From Candidatus Dormiibacterota bacterium (GTDB lineage: Bacteria; Chloroflexota; Dormibacteria; Aeolococcales; Aeolococcaceae), in the NCBI GenBank assembly GCA_003170875.1, contig PMYJ01000087.1, positions 5,915-13,614 of the forward strand: a DNA stretch of 7,700 nt, read 5' to 3'. The notes beneath the pieces are model-generated. The model did not search any database and was not told the origin of the DNA. It saw only the letters and a list, made by a program, of their open reading frames with translations. A program made the position numbers and the translations under genes. Positions 1 to 6,726 of this stretch are shown one piece after another; within the stretch, counting starts at the first letter, position 1, and every line of letters starts with the position of its first letter.

Positions 1-545
1 CCGCCCGGCCCGGCGATGTGGTCCACGGGCCCGGTGACCGCCACCGTGCAGCCGAGGGCTCGCGCCGCCGCGGCGGCCAGCGCTTCCGGGTCGCCGGCGG
101 AGACGGAGTCGACGCCACGGATCTTCGCCGCCTCTCCGATCAGCGCGGAGACCTCGGCCGCGTTGCCCCGGACGATGGCGACCGCCACCTCCGCGAGGAT
201 CCGGCGGCACGCGTCGGTGCGCATCCTGGTGGCGCCGGCACCGACCGGGTCGAGGACCACCGGGGCACCGTGGCGGTTGGCGGCGCGGCCCGCCAGCACC
301 ATCGCGTCCACCCACTCCGGTGAGAGGGTGCCGATGTTGAGCACCAGCGCTCCGGCGTAGCCGGCCATCTCCTCGACCTCGGCGAGGGCATGCGCCATCA
401 CCGGCGAGGCGCCGATGGCGAGCGTGATGTTGGCGGTCTCATTCATCACCACGTAGTTGGTGATCTGATGGATGAGCGGGTGCTCGGTGCGGATCGCGCG
501 GAGCGATGTGGCGGGGGAGAAGCGGCCGGAGGCGGGCGTCGGCAT
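1..545 (-). CDS. thiM: Hydroxyethylthiazole kinase ThiM (3' end outside window)
   Basis: Phosphorylates 4-methyl-5-(2-hydroxyethyl)thiazole with ATP, the thiazole arm of cytosolic thiamine salvage. The 181 visible residues match the ThiM family: NYVVMNETAN at residues 30-39 followed by the ALGASP-like segment IGASPVMAHA and the EVEEM motif; LNIGTLSPEW; VVLDPVGAGATR around D99; and IVRGNAAEV around N128. These belong to the ribokinase-like fold and its thiazole/Mg-ATP sites. The C-terminal third, with the family's anion-hole GTGC-type motif, lies beyond the left edge, so completeness cannot be judged. The ATG at 545 is chosen because a GAGGAG Shine-Dalgarno sequence sits 8 nt upstream, inside the end of thiD. 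The thiD stop is only 5 nt before this ATG, so the two genes are probably translationally coupled and share the TPP riboswitch upstream of thiD. Identification is firm. Confidence 0.95.
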   Translation of the reverse strand, partial: MPTPASGRFSPATSLRAIRTEHPLIHQITNYVVMNETANITLAIGASPVMAHALAEVEEMAGYAGALVLNIGTLSPEWVDAMVLAGRAANRHGAPVVLDPVGAGATRMRTDACRRILAEVAVAIVRGNAAEVSALIGEAAKIRGVDSVSAGDPEALAAAAARALGCTVAVTGPVDHIAGPG

Positions 546-550
546 GGGGA

Positions 551-1390
551 TCACTCCTCGTGGGGGATGTGGGGAACTGCCTGGGCCGAGGAGGGAGCTG
601 CCTGGGCCGCGGAGGCACTGGCAAAGGCATGGAGGACGTTGACCGGGCCGTCGCCGTGACCGATGTCGACCAGGCCGTGGGCCACCGCGTCTGCCGCCAC
701 GCGCGCGGCCATCCGGGCGGCGGTGAGCAGGTCGTCGCCCAGGGCGAGCCGGGCGCAGAGGGAGGCCGAGTGGGTGCAGCCGGCGCCGTGGGTGGCGGCG
801 AGGTGGTGGCGGACCACCGGGATCTCGTGGTGATCGCGACCGTCGAAGAGGTGGTCGACCGCCGACTCGCCGTGGCCACCGGTGACCAGCACCGCCGGGG
901 CGCCCATCTCGTGGAGACGCTCGGCCAGCTCACGCCGGCTACCCCGGTGGCCGGTCAGCGCCTCGGCCTCGGGGAGGTTGGGCGTGATGACCGTGGCCCG
1001 CGGGAAGAGGCGGCGGACCAGGGTGGACACCGCATCCTCGCGGAGCAGAACCGCCCCCGAGGAGGCCACCATCACCGGGTCGACGACGAGCGGGAAGTCG
1101 GTGCCCGCGAGCCACTCGGCGACCGCCTCGATGATCGGCGCCGAGAAAAGCATCCCGGTCTTGGCCGCGTCCACGCCAATGTCCTCGTTGACTGCGTCGA
1201 GCTGGGCGGTGATGAAGTCGGCGGGCAGCTCGTGGATGGCCCGCACCCCCACCGTGCTCTGGGCGGTGAGGGCGACGATCGCCGACATCCCATGGCAGCC
1301 GGCGGCCGCGAACGCCTTGAGGTCCGCCTGGATGCCGGCACCGCCGCCGGAATCGGACGTGGCGATGGTGAGACACCGCGCCACCGACAT
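551..1390 (-). CDS. thiD: Hydroxymethylpyrimidine / phosphomethylpyrimidine kinase ThiD
   Basis: Carries out the two successive phosphorylations of HMP to HMP-PP, which is joined to thiazole phosphate by ThiE to give thiamine phosphate. The 279-residue protein shows the ThiD signatures in order: TIATSDSGGGAGIQADLK at residues 8-25 (substrate site), KTGMLFS, a VVDPVMVASSG segment, ITPNLPEAEALTG, VLVTGGH, and HGAGCTHSASL with the anion-hole cysteine at C205. Length is near the usual 260-280. Residue 11 is Thr where many homologues have Gly (TIAGSD), which is tolerated in the family. The last roughly 25 residues are an Ala/Ser/Gln-rich tail outside the fold and include a short tandem duplication. 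The ATG at 1390 is supported by GGGAGGG immediately upstream and lies 4 nt after the TPP riboswitch, so expression should fall when thiamine pyrophosphate is abundant. First gene of a thiD-thiM operon. Confidence 0.96.
   Translation of the reverse strand: MSVARCLTIATSDSGGGAGIQADLKAFAAAGCHGMSAIVALTAQSTVGVRAIHELPADFITAQLDAVNEDIGVDAAKTGMLFSAPIIEAVAEWLAGTDFPLVVDPVMVASSGAVLLREDAVSTLVRRLFPRATVITPNLPEAEALTGHRGSRRELAERLHEMGAPAVLVTGGHGESAVDHLFDGRDHHEIPVVRHHLAATHGAGCTHSASLCARLALGDDLLTAARMAARVAADAVAHGLVDIGHGDGPVNVLHAFASASAAQAAPSSAQAVPHIPHEE
554..559 (-). promoter_or_regulatory. Ribosome binding site of thiM, inside the thiD 3' end
   Basis: On the minus strand GAGGAG forms the last codons of thiD and lies 8 nt before the thiM ATG, with the thiD TGA in between. 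This fixes the thiM start and suggests that ribosomes finishing thiD start thiM. Confidence 0.75.
577..618 (-). repeat. 21-bp tandem duplication in the thiD tail
   Basis: Two adjacent 21-bp units, 577-597 and 598-618, share 18 of 21 bases. Both begin (plus strand) CTGCCTGGGCCG and continue with GGAGG. The unit is seven codons, so the reading frame is kept and the ThiD tail gains a repeated AQA(A/V)P segment. It lies after the conserved domain and probably has little effect on enzyme function. Confidence 0.7.
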
Positions 1391-1394
1391 CGGA

Positions 1395-1465
1395 GCCCTC
1401 CCTACGCTGGCATTACCCAGATCAGGTTCTCGGGTGTGATCTCAGCCAATCTGGCACCCCGGGAC
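1395..1465 (-). promoter_or_regulatory. TPP (THI-box) riboswitch controlling thiD-thiM
   Basis: Read on the minus strand the element has the invariant parts of the thiamine pyrophosphate aptamer. GGGGTGCC opens it, followed by GGCTGAGA (CUGAGA core at 1445-1440, binding the pyrimidine ring), ACCCG, then ACCTGATCTGGG-TAATGCCAGCG (1427-1405) and the closing GTAGGGA. The outer helix P1 can form between GUCC (1465-1462) and GGGC (1398-1395), with one G-U pair. P2 forms between GCCAG/UUGGC-type arms and P4 between UCUGG and CCAG. The aptamer ends 4 nt before the thiD ATG, so there is no room for a downstream terminator. Instead the 3' P1 strand and the conserved GGGA are themselves the thiD Shine-Dalgarno. 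Direct occlusion of ribosome binding by the ligand-stabilised aptamer is inferred. No clear promoter was recognised in the 51 nt between it and the upstream gene's stop. Confidence 0.95.
1396..1402 (-). promoter_or_regulatory. thiD Shine-Dalgarno embedded in riboswitch P1
   Basis: GGGAGGG on the minus strand, with its GGAGG core (1401-1397) 6 nt before the ATG. It overlaps the conserved GGGA end of the TPP aptamer and the 3' strand of P1, so ligand binding and 30S binding should be mutually exclusive. Confidence 0.8.
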
Positions 1466-1516
1466 GACCGGAGCGTAGCACCCTGGTCCCGGGCGCCGGG
1501 GCGGCGGCTGTCCGGT

Positions 1517-2896
1517 CTAACTGGAGGGCGACCAGCCGGGGACGGGGCCGATGATCGGCTGGGCCTGCCAGCCGGCCCCGCCATCGGTGGTGGCCCAGAG
1601 CCCCGCCGAGTTGAAGGTCCACCCGTCCAGCGCGTTCGCGAAGGTGAGACCCTCGCCGCCTCCGGCGTTGTTCCAGGCGGCACTCTGCGGAAGCAGAGCG
1701 GGCGCCCAGGTGACGCCGTCATCGTGGGTGACCAGATCGTCCTCGCGGTCGTTCACCATCCATGCGGTCGTGCTGCTCAGCAACGCGAGCCCTATCGGGG
1801 CACCCATGCTGTCAATCGTCCCGACATCGGCCAGTGGCGGCGACAGAAGCGATGTGTATTCGCGGCTCCGCAGGAGCCAGCTGGCCCCGCCGTCGTCGGA
1901 CGCCCATACCTCCTGCGGCGCCGGCCACGCCCCCATGTCGACACAAGTCAGCATCAGATCGTCTGATGACGCCGCCAGGCTCAGGCGTTCAAAGGTTGGA
2001 CAGGGCGATGACAGCAGGATCCAGGAGAGACCCCCGTCATCGGTGCTCACGAGGCCTGGCTCGGACTGGTTGTCGTTGAGCAGCCACGCGCTCCCACCCG
2101 ACCGCACGAGCTGCGGGCCACCCAGCACCGAGTTACTGATCGGCGCACCCTGCACCGCCGCGGGTAGGGAGGCCAGGTCGGTCCACAGGCCCCCGCCAAC
2201 CGGTGCCGACAGTACGTTCACCGGGCAGGAGGCACCGGCGTCCTGCGCGCATCCCGTCTCCGCCCAGACGGTTTCGCCGGCGATGGCGACGTCGACGACC
2301 TGCCCACTCACGCCGCCCGGCTGCCAGGTCTCCCCGCCGTCGTGGGTCGCCTCGAACACCCCGTCGCCGTCGGAGTCGGTTCCCCAGACCCATGCATCGT
2401 CGCTGGAGGCCGACGCCAGACCCATCAGCGAGACGTTCGCCGGGTTGGGATCCACCGGAGGCGTGACCATCGCCCAGGTGGCACCGCCGTCAGTCGTCCG
2501 CGCAACGCCGGTCTCGCAATCCTGCTGCGCATCGCAGGCATCCCCAAGGGTCCACCCATCGGACGCGGTGGGGAAGCTGACTGATCCCGGCTCCACGTAC
2601 GCGATCGTGGAGGGGGCCTGCCATGGCGTCGGAGTGGGTGCAGCGACGGCCGGCGGTTTGATGGGCATGGGGATCGAGGTGCTCCCCGCCGCCGGAGTCG
2701 CGGCTTCCGCGGTCCGTGCCGCCCCCACGACCGGGCGCGCGTGACCGCGGAGGCCGAGGCCGATCCCCACGGCCCCGCCGGCGAGAGCGACCACGACCAC
2801 GGCCACCAATGCCCGCGGCCCGGTGATCGCGGCGCGGTCCTTCCTGGGCGAGCCGGTCACACCCCTACTACGCGCCGGCACCCCGCCGGGTGACAA
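1517..2896 (-). CDS. Membrane-anchored Asp-box (BNR) beta-propeller protein
   Basis: Function unknown. Residues 1-28 are basic, 29-49 form one hydrophobic membrane segment (ALVAVVVVALAGGAVGIGLG), and 55-95 are a Pro/Ala/Thr-rich linker. The rest is a predicted extracytoplasmic beta-propeller. Six Asp-box motifs (S/T-x-D-[D]G-x-T/S-W) are visible at about residues 134-141, 184-191, 285-292, 333-340, 390-397 and 436-443, each preceded by a hydrophobic strand with a D-x-W/A-W pattern. Cys pairs at 121/127 and 216/224 could be disulphides outside the cell. Asp-box propellers occur in sialidases, sortilin-type receptors and YCF48-like assembly factors. No sialidase Arg triad or FRIP motif was recognised, so an enzymatic role is not supported, and a binding or scaffold role is more likely. 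The longest frame starts with TTG at 2896, 6 nt after the transporter's stop and without a clear Shine-Dalgarno. A GTG at 2860 (residue 13) is an alternative start. Confidence 0.8.
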   Translation of the reverse strand: MSPGGVPARSRGVTGSPRKDRAAITGPRALVAVVVVALAGGAVGIGLGLRGHARPVVGAARTAEAATPAAGSTSIPMPIKPPAVAAPTPTPWQAPSTIAYVEPGSVSFPTASDGWTLGDACDAQQDCETGVARTTDGGATWAMVTPPVDPNPANVSLMGLASASSDDAWVWGTDSDGDGVFEATHDGGETWQPGGVSGQVVDVAIAGETVWAETGCAQDAGASCPVNVLSAPVGGGLWTDLASLPAAVQGAPISNSVLGGPQLVRSGGSAWLLNDNQSEPGLVSTDDGGLSWILLSSPCPTFERLSLAASSDDLMLTCVDMGAWPAPQEVWASDDGGASWLLRSREYTSLLSPPLADVGTIDSMGAPIGLALLSSTTAWMVNDREDDLVTHDDGVTWAPALLPQSAAWNNAGGGEGLTFANALDGWTFNSAGLWATTDGGAGWQAQPIIGPVPGWSPSS

Positions 2897-2902
2897 ACAC
2901 GA

Positions 2903-3841
2903 TCAGCGCAGGTCTGCGGATTCGATCTCCACGGAGCCGGCCCGCCCTGCACTCCCCGCCGCATCCCCCTCTGTCCTCGCCGTCCTCCGTCGCGTGGCGA
3001 GAACCGACCCCAACAGGATCAGCGCAAACCCGAGCACGGCCCCGATCCGGAGTGGCTCACCGAGGATCGTGACCCCGAGCACCAGCGCCACCGCCGGGTT
3101 GAAATAGGCGATCACGGTGGCTCGGACCGGGCCGATCTCGGCGATGAGGGCAAAGAAGAGGACGAAGGCCAGCGCGGTGCAGACGACACCCAGCGTCACC
3201 GCGGAGGCGAGCACCTTTGCGGTGGGATGGCTGTCCCCCAGCTGGATGATCCCGACCGGCGCGTACACCAGCGCCGCCAAGGCGAGCGACGCCGCCACCA
3301 CGCCGACGGACGGGAGGTGGGAGAGCTTGCGCGAGATGATCATCGGGCCGACCGCGTAGCCCACGGTGCACACCCCGATCTCGGCGACCGCCAGCAGGTC
3401 ATGCCCGGTGATGTCGAAGCCGAGCAGGACGGCCACCCCGGCGAAGCCGACCCCGAGACCGGCCAGGCGCCGGCCATCCAGCTGGTGCTCGCTGCGGGTG
3501 ATCCAGGCGAGCAGCGCCCCGAACAGGGGAACGGCGGCGACGAGCAGGCCGCTCAGCGAGCTGGACAGCTTGGTCTCGGCGCTGGAGAGGAGAAACCACG
3601 GGATCGCCAGCTCGGCCACCGTGTAGGCGATGAGCCACCTCCAGGCCGGGAGGATCGGCCGCACCTCCTTGCGGGCGATCGCCACCGGGACGAGCAGCAG
3701 CGCCCCGATTCCGGTGCGGAGAAAGACGAGGCTGGCCGGCGTGATCCCGGAGACGGCGACCTTGATGAGCAGGTAGGGGATGCCCCACACCAGGCACATG
3801 ACCGCGAAGAGGACGAGCGCCTTCCGGCTCACCGCCGCCAT
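2903..3841 (-). CDS. EamA/DMT-superfamily transporter
   Basis: A 312-residue inner-membrane protein with about ten hydrophobic segments arranged as two EamA repeats, roughly residues 8-142 and 148-287. The first repeat has the typical opening VWGIPYLLIK (18-27) and FLRTGIGALLLVPVA. The second ends with the characteristic LGEPLRIGAVLGFALILLGSVL (GEPL at 261-264). A hydrophilic tail follows (287-312). EamA proteins export or import small metabolites such as amino acids, amines, purines or sugar phosphates, and the substrate cannot be told from sequence. The ATG at 3841 is preferred. A GTG at 3853 would add four residues, and neither start has a convincing Shine-Dalgarno. A 5-bp hairpin (GGCAC/GTGCC, 3849-3864) lies just before the ATG. 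The gene sits 37 nt after the glycosidase stop and 6 nt before the propeller gene, consistent with one transcript. Confidence 0.9.
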   Translation of the reverse strand: MAAVSRKALVLFAVMCLVWGIPYLLIKVAVSGITPASLVFLRTGIGALLLVPVAIARKEVRPILPAWRWLIAYTVAELAIPWFLLSSAETKLSSSLSGLLVAAVPLFGALLAWITRSEHQLDGRRLAGLGVGFAGVAVLLGFDITGHDLLAVAEIGVCTVGYAVGPMIISRKLSHLPSVGVVAASLALAALVYAPVGIIQLGDSHPTAKVLASAVTLGVVCTALAFVLFFALIAEIGPVRATVIAYFNPAVALVLGVTILGEPLRIGAVLGFALILLGSVLATRRRTARTEGDAAGSAGRAGSVEIESADLR

Positions 3842-3878
3842 CCTAGCGGGCACCGGCGAGTGCCGTCTGAGCCGGGCC

Positions 3879-6485
3879 TCACCCGCCCGCCAGGATGTCG
3901 GCCACCAGACCCGTCCACCCGGTCTGGTGGGAGGCCCCCAGGCCCGCGCCGGTGTCGCCGTGGAAGTACTCGTGGAAGGGCAGCAGGCCGTGCCACGCCG
4001 GGTCGCTCTGGAACAGCGCCGTCTCGCCGAAGACCGGGCGCCGGCCGTCGGCCTCGCGGAAGATGGAGACGAGCCGTGTGCAGATCTCGTCCGCGACCGC
4101 GCCGAGGGTCAGCTGACGTCCGGATCCGACGGGGAACTCCACCTGGAAGTCGTCGCCCACGTACGAGTGGAACCGGCGGAGTCCCTGGACGACCAGGTGA
4201 TTGAGCGGGAACCACACCGGTCCGCGCCAGTTGGAGTTGCCCCCGAAGAGGGCCGTCCGGGATTCCCCAGGCTCGTAGTCGACCCGCGCCTGGTGGCCGC
4301 CCGGGAAGGAGAGCACGAACGGGTGCTGCTCATGGAAGCGGGAGACCGACCGCAGCCCGTGAGGGCTCAGGAACTCGTTCTCGTCGAGGACGTAACCGAG
4401 CACCCGGCGCAGCTTCTCGGGCTGGACGATGGAGAGGAGCTGGCGGTCGCGGTGCCCGGGGACGTGGCAGTGCTCGACCACGCTCTGAACCTCGGGTTTG
4501 TTGTGGGTGTACCACTCCATCCGCGCCCGGAAGTCCCCGAGCTTGGCGACCAACGCCGGCTCGAGGACGGTGACGGCCATCAGTGGGACCAGCCCCACCA
4601 TGGAACGCACCCGGAGCGGGGTGTGGGTGCCGTCGTCCTCGTGGATGGTGTCGTAGTAGAAGCCGTCGGTCTCGTCCCACAGCCCCTGCCGGTTCATCGC
4701 CACCGCGATCAGGGTGAAGTGCTCAAAGAACTTGGTGGCGATGTCCTCGTAGGTGTCGTCGTGGTCCGCCAGGGTCAGCGCGATCTCCAGGAGGCCCAGG
4801 CAGTACATCGCCATCCAGGCGGTGCCGTCAGATTGCTCCAGCCGCCCAGCGACCGGCGGCGGCGAGGAGCGATCAAAGGGGCCGATGTTGTCCAGCCCGA
4901 GGAACCCGCCGGAGAAGAGGTTGCGCCCCTCGGCGTCCTTGCGGTTGACCCACCACGTGAAGTTGATGACCAGCTTGTGGAAGACGCGCTCCAGGAAGTC
5001 GTAGTCGCGGTCGCCGGCGATCTCGAACACGCGCAGCGCCGCCCATGCATGGACCGGGGGATTGACGTCCGAGAGGTCCCACTCGTAGGCCGGCAGCTGG
5101 CCGTTGGGGTGCATGTACCACTCCCGGCAGATCAGGATCAATTGACTCTTGGCCAGGTCGGGATCCACATGGGCCAGCGCCACGCAGTGGAAGCCCAGGT
5201 CCCACGCGGCATACCACGGGTACTCCCACTTGTCGGGCATGGAGATGACATCGCGGTTGTCGAGGTGCCGCCAGTCGCGGTTGCGCCCGTCTCGGTGCGC
5301 CGCCGGTGGGGGCGGGTAGGCGGGGTCGCCATCCAGCCAGCGTTCGACGTCGTAGTGGTAGTACTGCTTGCCCCAGAGCATCCCGGAGAACGCCTGGCGC
5401 ATGACCATCTTCTCGTCGGCGCTGCAGTGCGCGGGAGTGAGCGCCGCGTAGAACTCGTCCGCCTCGCGGCGGCGCAGATCCATGATCGCGGTGAAGGCGT
5501 CGCCGAGGTCGGCGGGGGCGGTGGCATCGTGAAGCCGCAGCCGGAGCGACGCTGTCCCTCCACCCGGGATCGTCAGCCGGTACCAGAGCGCCGCCTTGGT
5601 GCCGCGCCTGCCCGGGTGGACGGTGGCTGCTCCGGAGACGACATGGTCACCGATCCCGTCCTTGGGGTGCGCGGGCCCGTCACCGCCCCAGAGCCGGCGG
5701 GTGTTGGTCTCGTTGTCGCAGGCCAGCGGTGTGGCTCCCGGCGAGGCGTCCATGCGCCGGCGCCCGAAGAGAGGGTGCGACGCCCTCAGGCTGCCGCCTT
5801 CGACGCTGATCTCGGGGCGCTGCTGGCCGCCATCCCACGCCCAGGTGTTGCGGAACCAGAGCGTGGGGAGGAGGTGGAGGTCGGCCTGGTCCGGGCCGTG
5901 GTTGCGCACCGACAGCTCGACCAGGATGTCCTCCGGGCCCGCCTTCGCGTAGTCGGCGGTGATCTCGAAGTACCTGCCGCCGTCGAAGATGCCGGTGTCG
6001 ACCAGCTCGTACTCGGGGTCCTGCCTGCCCCGACGGACGTTCTCCTGGACGAGCTGCTCGTAGGGGAAAGGGCCCTGTGGGTACATGTACCGCCAGCGCA
6101 TCCAGGAGTGCGTGGGAGTCGAGTCCAGGTACCACCAGTACTCCTTGGCGTCCTCACCATGGTTGCCCTGGTGGCCGTCGAGTCCGAAGATCCGCTCCTT
6201 GAGGAAGGGGTCCACCCCGTTCCAGAAGGCGAAGGCGAGGCAGAGGGTCTGGCGATCGTCGCAGATTCCGCCGAGACCGTCCTCGTTCCACCGGTAGGCG
6301 CGGGAGCGGGCGTGGTCGAAGGGGAAGGACTTCCACGCATCCGCGTCGGCGCTGTAGTCCTCGCGCACCGTCCCCCAGGCGCGCTCGCTCACATACGGGC
6401 CCCAGTGCCGCCAGGGCGCGCGGCCGCGCGGGACCTCCTGAAGCCGCTGCCATTCGGCGGTGCCCGCGGCTGGCTGAGGGCTCAT
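3879..6485 (-). CDS. GH63/MGH1-like (alpha/alpha)6-barrel glycosidase
   Basis: An 868-residue protein resembling the bacterial 'glucosidase' group related to GH63 and mannosylglycerate hydrolases. Its N-terminus carries WRHWGPYVSERAWGTVREDYS (25-45) and a DHARSRAYRWNEDGLGGI segment. A beta-rich part follows (LPTLWFRNTWAW), then the catalytic barrel. The likely general acid is D429 in WYAAWDLGF. NSNWRGPVWFPLNH (about 750-763) lines the active site. The likely general base is E839 in HEYFHGDTG, followed by the family's closing GLGASHQTGWTGLVA. These catalytic assignments are by analogy with GH63 enzymes such as YgjK. Substrate is unknown; alpha-glucosides, glucosylglycerate or mannosylglycerate are possible. 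There is no signal peptide, so it is probably cytosolic. The ATG at 6485 is chosen because family similarity begins right after it. The frame stays open to 6842, but that extension is Arg/Ala/Ser-rich and runs through the operator region. Tandem palindromes about 135 bp upstream probably control it. Confidence 0.9.
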   Translation of the reverse strand: MSPQPAAGTAEWQRLQEVPRGRAPWRHWGPYVSERAWGTVREDYSADADAWKSFPFDHARSRAYRWNEDGLGGICDDRQTLCLAFAFWNGVDPFLKERIFGLDGHQGNHGEDAKEYWWYLDSTPTHSWMRWRYMYPQGPFPYEQLVQENVRRGRQDPEYELVDTGIFDGGRYFEITADYAKAGPEDILVELSVRNHGPDQADLHLLPTLWFRNTWAWDGGQQRPEISVEGGSLRASHPLFGRRRMDASPGATPLACDNETNTRRLWGGDGPAHPKDGIGDHVVSGAATVHPGRRGTKAALWYRLTIPGGGTASLRLRLHDATAPADLGDAFTAIMDLRRREADEFYAALTPAHCSADEKMVMRQAFSGMLWGKQYYHYDVERWLDGDPAYPPPPAAHRDGRNRDWRHLDNRDVISMPDKWEYPWYAAWDLGFHCVALAHVDPDLAKSQLILICREWYMHPNGQLPAYEWDLSDVNPPVHAWAALRVFEIAGDRDYDFLERVFHKLVINFTWWVNRKDAEGRNLFSGGFLGLDNIGPFDRSSPPPVAGRLEQSDGTAWMAMYCLGLLEIALTLADHDDTYEDIATKFFEHFTLIAVAMNRQGLWDETDGFYYDTIHEDDGTHTPLRVRSMVGLVPLMAVTVLEPALVAKLGDFRARMEWYTHNKPEVQSVVEHCHVPGHRDRQLLSIVQPEKLRRVLGYVLDENEFLSPHGLRSVSRFHEQHPFVLSFPGGHQARVDYEPGESRTALFGGNSNWRGPVWFPLNHLVVQGLRRFHSYVGDDFQVEFPVGSGRQLTLGAVADEICTRLVSIFREADGRRPVFGETALFQSDPAWHGLLPFHEYFHGDTGAGLGASHQTGWTGLVADILAGG

Positions 6486-6576
6486 CGCTCGCGATTGTCT
6501 CAGCGGGTCCCCGCGGGCCGCTCGCGCACTCGAGCCGGCACTGGCCGCGGTGGCCGATCCGCTCCCGGCTCCGTCA

Positions 6577-6600
6577 GGCCTTCGGCCGGCACCAGGTGCC
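6577..6600. other. Two adjacent short hairpins in the glycosidase leader
   Basis: GGCC-TTC-GGCC (6577-6587) is immediately followed by the near-perfect inverted repeat GGCACC-A-GGTGCC (6588-6600). They lie between the tandem palindromes and the glycosidase start, within the probable 5' leader. No T-run follows on either strand, so an intrinsic terminator is not supported. The rest of 6486-6576 is GC-rich with nothing recognisable. Confidence 0.35.
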
Positions 6601-6617
6601 AGCCCCTCCCGAAAGAG

Positions 6618-6645
6618 TTTCGTGACGAAATATTCGTGACGAAAT
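6618..6645. promoter_or_regulatory. Tandem palindromic operator, 2 (possibly 3) sites, 14-bp period
   Basis: TTTCGTGACGAAA (6618-6630) is a perfect odd palindrome centred on G6624. ATTCGTGACGAAAT (6632-6645) is near-perfect, centred on G6638, with an identical TTCGTGACGAAAT core. Centre spacing is 14 bp. A third, degenerate palindrome, TTCTGAGAA (6648-6656), is centred on 6652, again 14 bp on. The 50 bp around them are about 38% GC in an otherwise very GC-rich sequence, typical of a promoter/operator island. The sites lie between the divergent glycosidase and DinB-like genes, so either or both could be controlled. Homodimeric regulators (MarR, TetR, ROK and others) bind sites of this size; which one binds here cannot be told, and none is encoded in the window. 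Confidence 0.7.
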
Positions 6646-6682
6646 GTTTCTGAGAATCGACACAGGTACCCGAGCCGGGAGC

Positions 6683-6708
6683 TCTGGCGCAGGTGCCGCT
6701 GCGCCAGA
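6683..6708 (+). other. 9-bp perfect inverted repeat upstream of the DinB-like gene
   Basis: TCTGGCGCA (6683-6691) and TGCGCCAGA (6700-6708) are perfect complements around an 8-nt loop. They end 1 nt before the GGAGGG ribosome site of the downstream gene. In RNA this is a very stable stem next to the ribosome site; in DNA it could equally be a protein-binding site. No T-tract follows, so it is not a standard terminator. Confidence 0.55.
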
Positions 6709-6709
6709 C

Positions 6710-6715
6710 GGAGGG
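6710..6715 (+). promoter_or_regulatory. Candidate ribosome binding site of the DinB-like gene
   Basis: GGAGGG lies 11 nt before the ATG at 6727, a slightly long spacing. It is the only Shine-Dalgarno-like sequence near either possible start and favours 6727 over the ATG at 6781. Confidence 0.5.
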
Positions 6716-6726
6716 CACTCTGACGC

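Noticed and set aside
1466..1516. Possible terminator hairpin between the propeller gene and the riboswitch
   Set aside because: CCCGG/CCGGG and ACCGGA/TCCGGT arms can pair, but there is no T-run after them on the minus strand, and GC-rich pairing of this size is expected by chance here.
506..1966. 486-codon plus-strand open frame across thiD, the riboswitch and the propeller gene
   Set aside because: It spans three independent minus-strand features, including the TPP aptamer, and shows no protein family motifs. It is a high-GC shadow frame.
3780..6653. 957-codon open frame on the plus strand opposite the glycosidase
   Set aside because: It mirrors the GC-rich codon pattern of the glycosidase, which has clear family motifs on the minus strand. 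The plus-strand product is Val/Gly/Arg-rich without recognisable motifs, and its frame also crosses the operator region.
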